Assembly: GCA_035325905.1 (NCBI GenBank) | Contig: DAOKYY010000007.1 | Coordinates: forward strand, 1 to 64,000 | Direction of reading: 5' to 3' | From: DYGX01 sp035325905 | GTDB taxonomy: Bacteria > Chloroflexota > Anaerolineae > Aggregatilineales > Aggregatilineaceae | Length of the DNA stretch: 64,000 nt | Part shown: one piece after another, positions 61,711 to 64,000 of the stretch | How the letters are laid out: every line of letters starts with the position of its first letter | Position numbering within the stretch: position 1 is the stretch's first letter | Made by a program: the position numbers and the translations under genes | Notes under the pieces: generated by a model | What the model was told of the DNA's origin: nothing | Databases searched by the model: none | The model's input: the letters and a program-made list of their open reading frames with translations, nothing else

Positions 61711-62382
61711 TTACGTCTGGCGCCGGTTCCAGATCACGACTCGATAGGGCCGCCACAGGTAGCCGATGGGCAGCGTCACGGCGTGGATCAGCCGCGTGAA
61801 CGGCAGCAGCGCGAGAATCACGAAGCCGCCCGCGAAGTGCAGCTTGATCAGCCACGGTAGGGGGACGAGCGGCGCGATCTGCGGGCTGAGCCGGACCAGC
61901 GATTCGAGCCACGGGGTCGCGGTTTGCAGGTACCATGCCGCGCCCCAACGGTAGAGCGAGGCCACCAGGAAGCCCATGATGACCTGCGCCAGCAGCGCGA
62001 CGAGCAGCAGCCAGTCGCCTGGCGTCGTCACGACGCGCACGCGCCGGTGTGATAGCCGCCGCCAGATAAACAGCAGCAGCCCGAAGATCGACACCAGCGC
62101 CAGGCCCATGCCGGTGATCTCCAGCGCGTAGAGCTGGAAACGCCCGCCGAGCAGGCGCGCCCATAGGCCGGGGAAGAGCGTCGCGCCGAGATGTGCAGCC
62201 AGAATGATCAGGATGGCGTAGTGCCACGCGACCGACGCCCACGACAGGACGCTGTTCTCAAACAACTGCGACGACAGGCTGGAATAGGTGAAGCGGTTGG
62301 TGCGATAGCGCACGATCGTCATCACGACCGCCACCACCGTCGCCGTGTAGGGAAGCACGATGAAAAGCAACTCGTCGATCAT
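61711..62382 (-). CDS. narI: Respiratory nitrate reductase gamma subunit
   Basis: A 223-aa five-helix cytochrome b. Potential haem ligands are in WHYAILIILAAHLG (two His, helix 2) and LHFAGGFVILALLPFTRLIH (two His, helix 5), matching the two b haems of NarI. It takes electrons from quinol on the membrane's outer side and passes them to NarH. It is 21 bp behind narJ. Confidence 0.94.
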   Translation of the reverse strand: MIDELLFIVLPYTATVVAVVMTIVRYRTNRFTYSSLSSQLFENSVLSWASVAWHYAILIILAAHLGATLFPGLWARLLGGRFQLYALEITGMGLALVSIFGLLLFIWRRLSHRRVRVVTTPGDWLLLVALLAQVIMGFLVASLYRWGAAWYLQTATPWLESLVRLSPQIAPLVPLPWLIKLHFAGGFVILALLPFTRLIHAVTLPIGYLWRPYRVVIWNRRQT

Positions 62383-62403
62383 CTCACGCTCCGCCGCGCC
62401 CGG

Positions 62404-62904
62404 TTATGCGCGGAACACCGCCAGAATCGCCCGCATTGCGTCGCGGTACGGGTTGCCCTCAAGCTGGTCCACCATCCGCCGCAGGGCGGGCACCAGGCCC
62501 TCGGCGACCAGGTCTTCGTCGGGGGTGCGCGCCAGATAGCGCAGCACCGCGCCGAGGTGATCGGGCAGCTCCGGCCCGGCGCTGCACCCGCTCTCGCGAT
62601 AGCGCGCGCTCAGGGCGGCCAGAAACTCGCCGCGCTTGTAGGTTTCGCCAAACAACTGGAAACCGATATACGGAAAACACGTCGGCTTCAGCTCGAAGGT
62701 GGCGGTGTATAGCTCTTCCTGCGCCGCCAGCGGCGTCGCCTCCGTGTATGCGGCAAACTGCTTCATCGCCCGTGTCGCGCGCGGATGATGAATTCTGAGC
62801 GCGGCGACGCAGTCTCGCGCCTGGTCAGGCAGCGCCGGAGTCGGGTACTCCACGGTCTGGGCCAGCAGCTCGTATACCCGGTCGATTGTGTGCGTGGTCG
62901 CCAT
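62404..62904 (-). CDS. narJ: Nitrate reductase molybdenum cofactor assembly chaperone
   Basis: A 166-aa all-helical TorD/NarJ family chaperone. YTATFELKPTCFPYIGFQLF is the typical NarJ segment (…F-x-L… YLG/F..), followed by KRGEFLAAL and the PDHLGAVLRYLA motif. It helps load the Mo cofactor into NarG. It overlaps the narH stop by one base. Shorter than E. coli NarJ (236 aa) but normal for non-proteobacterial forms. Confidence 0.93.
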   Translation of the reverse strand: MATTHTIDRVYELLAQTVEYPTPALPDQARDCVAALRIHHPRATRAMKQFAAYTEATPLAAQEELYTATFELKPTCFPYIGFQLFGETYKRGEFLAALSARYRESGCSAGPELPDHLGAVLRYLARTPDEDLVAEGLVPALRRMVDQLEGNPYRDAMRAILAVFRA

Positions 62905-64000
62905 TATTGCCCTCGCTTGGCCTCGCGCCGGAAGCCGAAGCCCGCCTCGGTCTTGTGGGTGAACGGGTCCTTGATGGTCTCGATGTTGACCTCGCGCGCC
63001 AGCGGCGGGATGACGAACCGCTGCTCGAAGGTCGGCTTGGCGGTCAGCTCGTAGATCGCCTGGGCCTCGTCGGCGGTCAGCCCGGCGGCCTTGAGCGCCT
63101 GACGCGCCGAGTCGTCCAGCTCGCCGGAGGCGTTCTGCGCGCGGCGATAGACGCGCACCGCGATCAGCTTGCGATAGACCGCCGCGACCTCGTCCTCATT
63201 GCCCGCCGAAAACAGACGCGCCATATAGCGCAGCGGCAGGCGGGCTTGTTCGAGCGTGCCGAAGTAGTCGATCTCGTCGCCATTGCCGCGCGTCACCTCG
63301 ATGCGCCCCTCGTTGGCGAGCGCCTGGATCGGCAGCATCGGCGGGACGTAAAACAGCATCGGCAGCGTGCGAAACTCCGGGTGCAGCGGCAGCGCCAGCT
63401 TCCACGCCTTGACGAACGGGTACACAGGCGAGTTCTGCGCGGCCTCGATCATCGCGTCGGGCACGCCGTTGGCGCGGGCAGAAGCGATCACCGCCGGGTC
63501 GAAGGGGTCCACGATGATCGCGCGCTGCGCTTCGACCAGGTCGCGGTCCTCGACTATGACCGCCTGCTGCATCCGGTCGGCGTCGTAGAGCAGCACGCCC
63601 AGATAGCGAATCCGCCCCACGCACGAATGAAAGCACGCCGGCGCCTGGCCCGTCTCCAAACGGGGATAGCACAGGATACACTTCTCCGACTTGCCGGTGG
63701 ACCAGTTGTAGTAGACCTTCTTGTACGGGCAGCCGGTGATGCACATGCGCCAGCCCCGGCACTTGTCCTGGTTGACCAGCACGATGCCATCTTCGCCGCG
63801 CTTGTAGATCGCGCCGGAAGGGCAGGCCGCCGCGCAGCCCGCATTCAGGCAGTGGTTGCAGATGCGCGGCAGATAGAAGAACACCAGCCGCTCGACCTCG
63901 AACATCATCTGGCGCTCGTCGTCGCTCATGCCTTCCAGGTTCGGATCGTTGGCGGCATAGGTGGCCGAGCCGCTCAGATCGTCGTCCCAGTTAGGGCCGC
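62904..64000 (-). CDS. narH: Respiratory nitrate reductase beta subunit (partial)
   Basis: The C-terminal ~365 residues; the 5' part lies beyond the window edge. Iron-sulfur cysteines are visible: CNHCLNAGCAAACPSG, then KCRGWRMCITGCPYKK (Trp in place of one Cys, the site of the [3Fe-4S] cluster in NarH) and KCILCYPRLETGQAPACFHS. The frame continues upstream of an internal Met at 63929 with GPNWDDDLSGS, so that Met is not the start. narG is expected just outside the window. The order narH-narJ-narI is conserved. Confidence 0.96.
   Translation of the reverse strand, partial: GPNWDDDLSGSATYAANDPNLEGMSDDERQMMFEVERLVFFYLPRICNHCLNAGCAAACPSGAIYKRGEDGIVLVNQDKCRGWRMCITGCPYKKVYYNWSTGKSEKCILCYPRLETGQAPACFHSCVGRIRYLGVLLYDADRMQQAVIVEDRDLVEAQRAIIVDPFDPAVIASARANGVPDAMIEAAQNSPVYPFVKAWKLALPLHPEFRTLPMLFYVPPMLPIQALANEGRIEVTRGNGDEIDYFGTLEQARLPLRYMARLFSAGNEDEVAAVYRKLIAVRVYRRAQNASGELDDSARQALKAAGLTADEAQAIYELTAKPTFEQRFVIPPLAREVNIETIKDPFTHKTEAGFGFRREAKRGQ

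Noticed and set aside
1..64000. CRISPR array, tRNA, rRNA, insertion sequence or prophage
   Set aside because: No regularly spaced direct repeats, no cloverleaf in the intergenic gaps inspected, no transposase or integrase, and no phage structural genes were seen. Short RNAs could still be missed by eye.

Overview
This is a GC-rich, densely coded 64 kb bacterial chromosome segment with 40 recognisable protein genes. No rRNA, tRNA, CRISPR array, transposase or phage gene was seen. The gene mix points to a Chloroflexota bacterium of the Anaerolineae type: CUT1 sugar transporters without a local ATPase, LacI regulators, a seven-gene Mrp antiporter, NarHJI, and very large multidomain proteins. That placement is inference from gene content, not from a marker gene.

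Left part (1-17.4 kb). After an SMP-30/gluconolactonase-type gene comes a tightly spaced five-gene block of about 15.7 kb. It encodes a cytoplasmic trypsin-like protease, a 1135-aa beta-rich DUF6603-like protein, and three very large proteins of 1112, 1878 and 626 aa that I cannot assign to any characterised family. The genes overlap or nearly touch and end at a bidirectional terminator. This is the best candidate in the window for an undescribed multi-gene system.

Sugar region (17.5-35.2 kb). There are two CUT1 ABC importers, each with its own LacI regulator. The first is on the minus strand beside a divergent FAD oxidoreductase. The second is followed by an endonuclease/exonuclease/phosphatase-fold protein, a GH100-like glycosidase and a secreted CBM9-GH8 enzyme. 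The second LacI gene has a clear promoter and two GAGAGCGCTCTC-type palindromes 85 bp apart. The last permease carries three tandem ~60-residue repeats inserted between its first two membrane helices. Both operons have a strong stem-loop at the junction between the binding-protein and permease genes. A META-domain secreted protein closes the region.

Ion and metabolism region (35.5-48.7 kb). A two-CBS-domain protein precedes a complete, overlapping mrpABCDEFG operon. Next is an SPFH-like membrane protein, 8 bp upstream of an 1870-aa protein. That protein appears to be a degenerate aminotransferase domain, an intact class I/II aminotransferase domain, and a C-terminal half resembling archaeal-type phosphoenolpyruvate carboxylase. 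I have not met this fusion before.

Right part (48.7-64 kb, minus strand). A PadR-controlled ABC exporter has a textbook promoter overlapped by a 19-bp-arm inverted repeat. A 2037-aa secreted papain-like protease follows, with DNRLRE-type, NDDFD-type, plant-type LRR and FN3 modules. Last is a nitrate respiration operon (narH partial, narJ, narI) that continues into a TDT/SLAC1-type transporter, a lipoprotein cytochrome c and a four-helix membrane protein.
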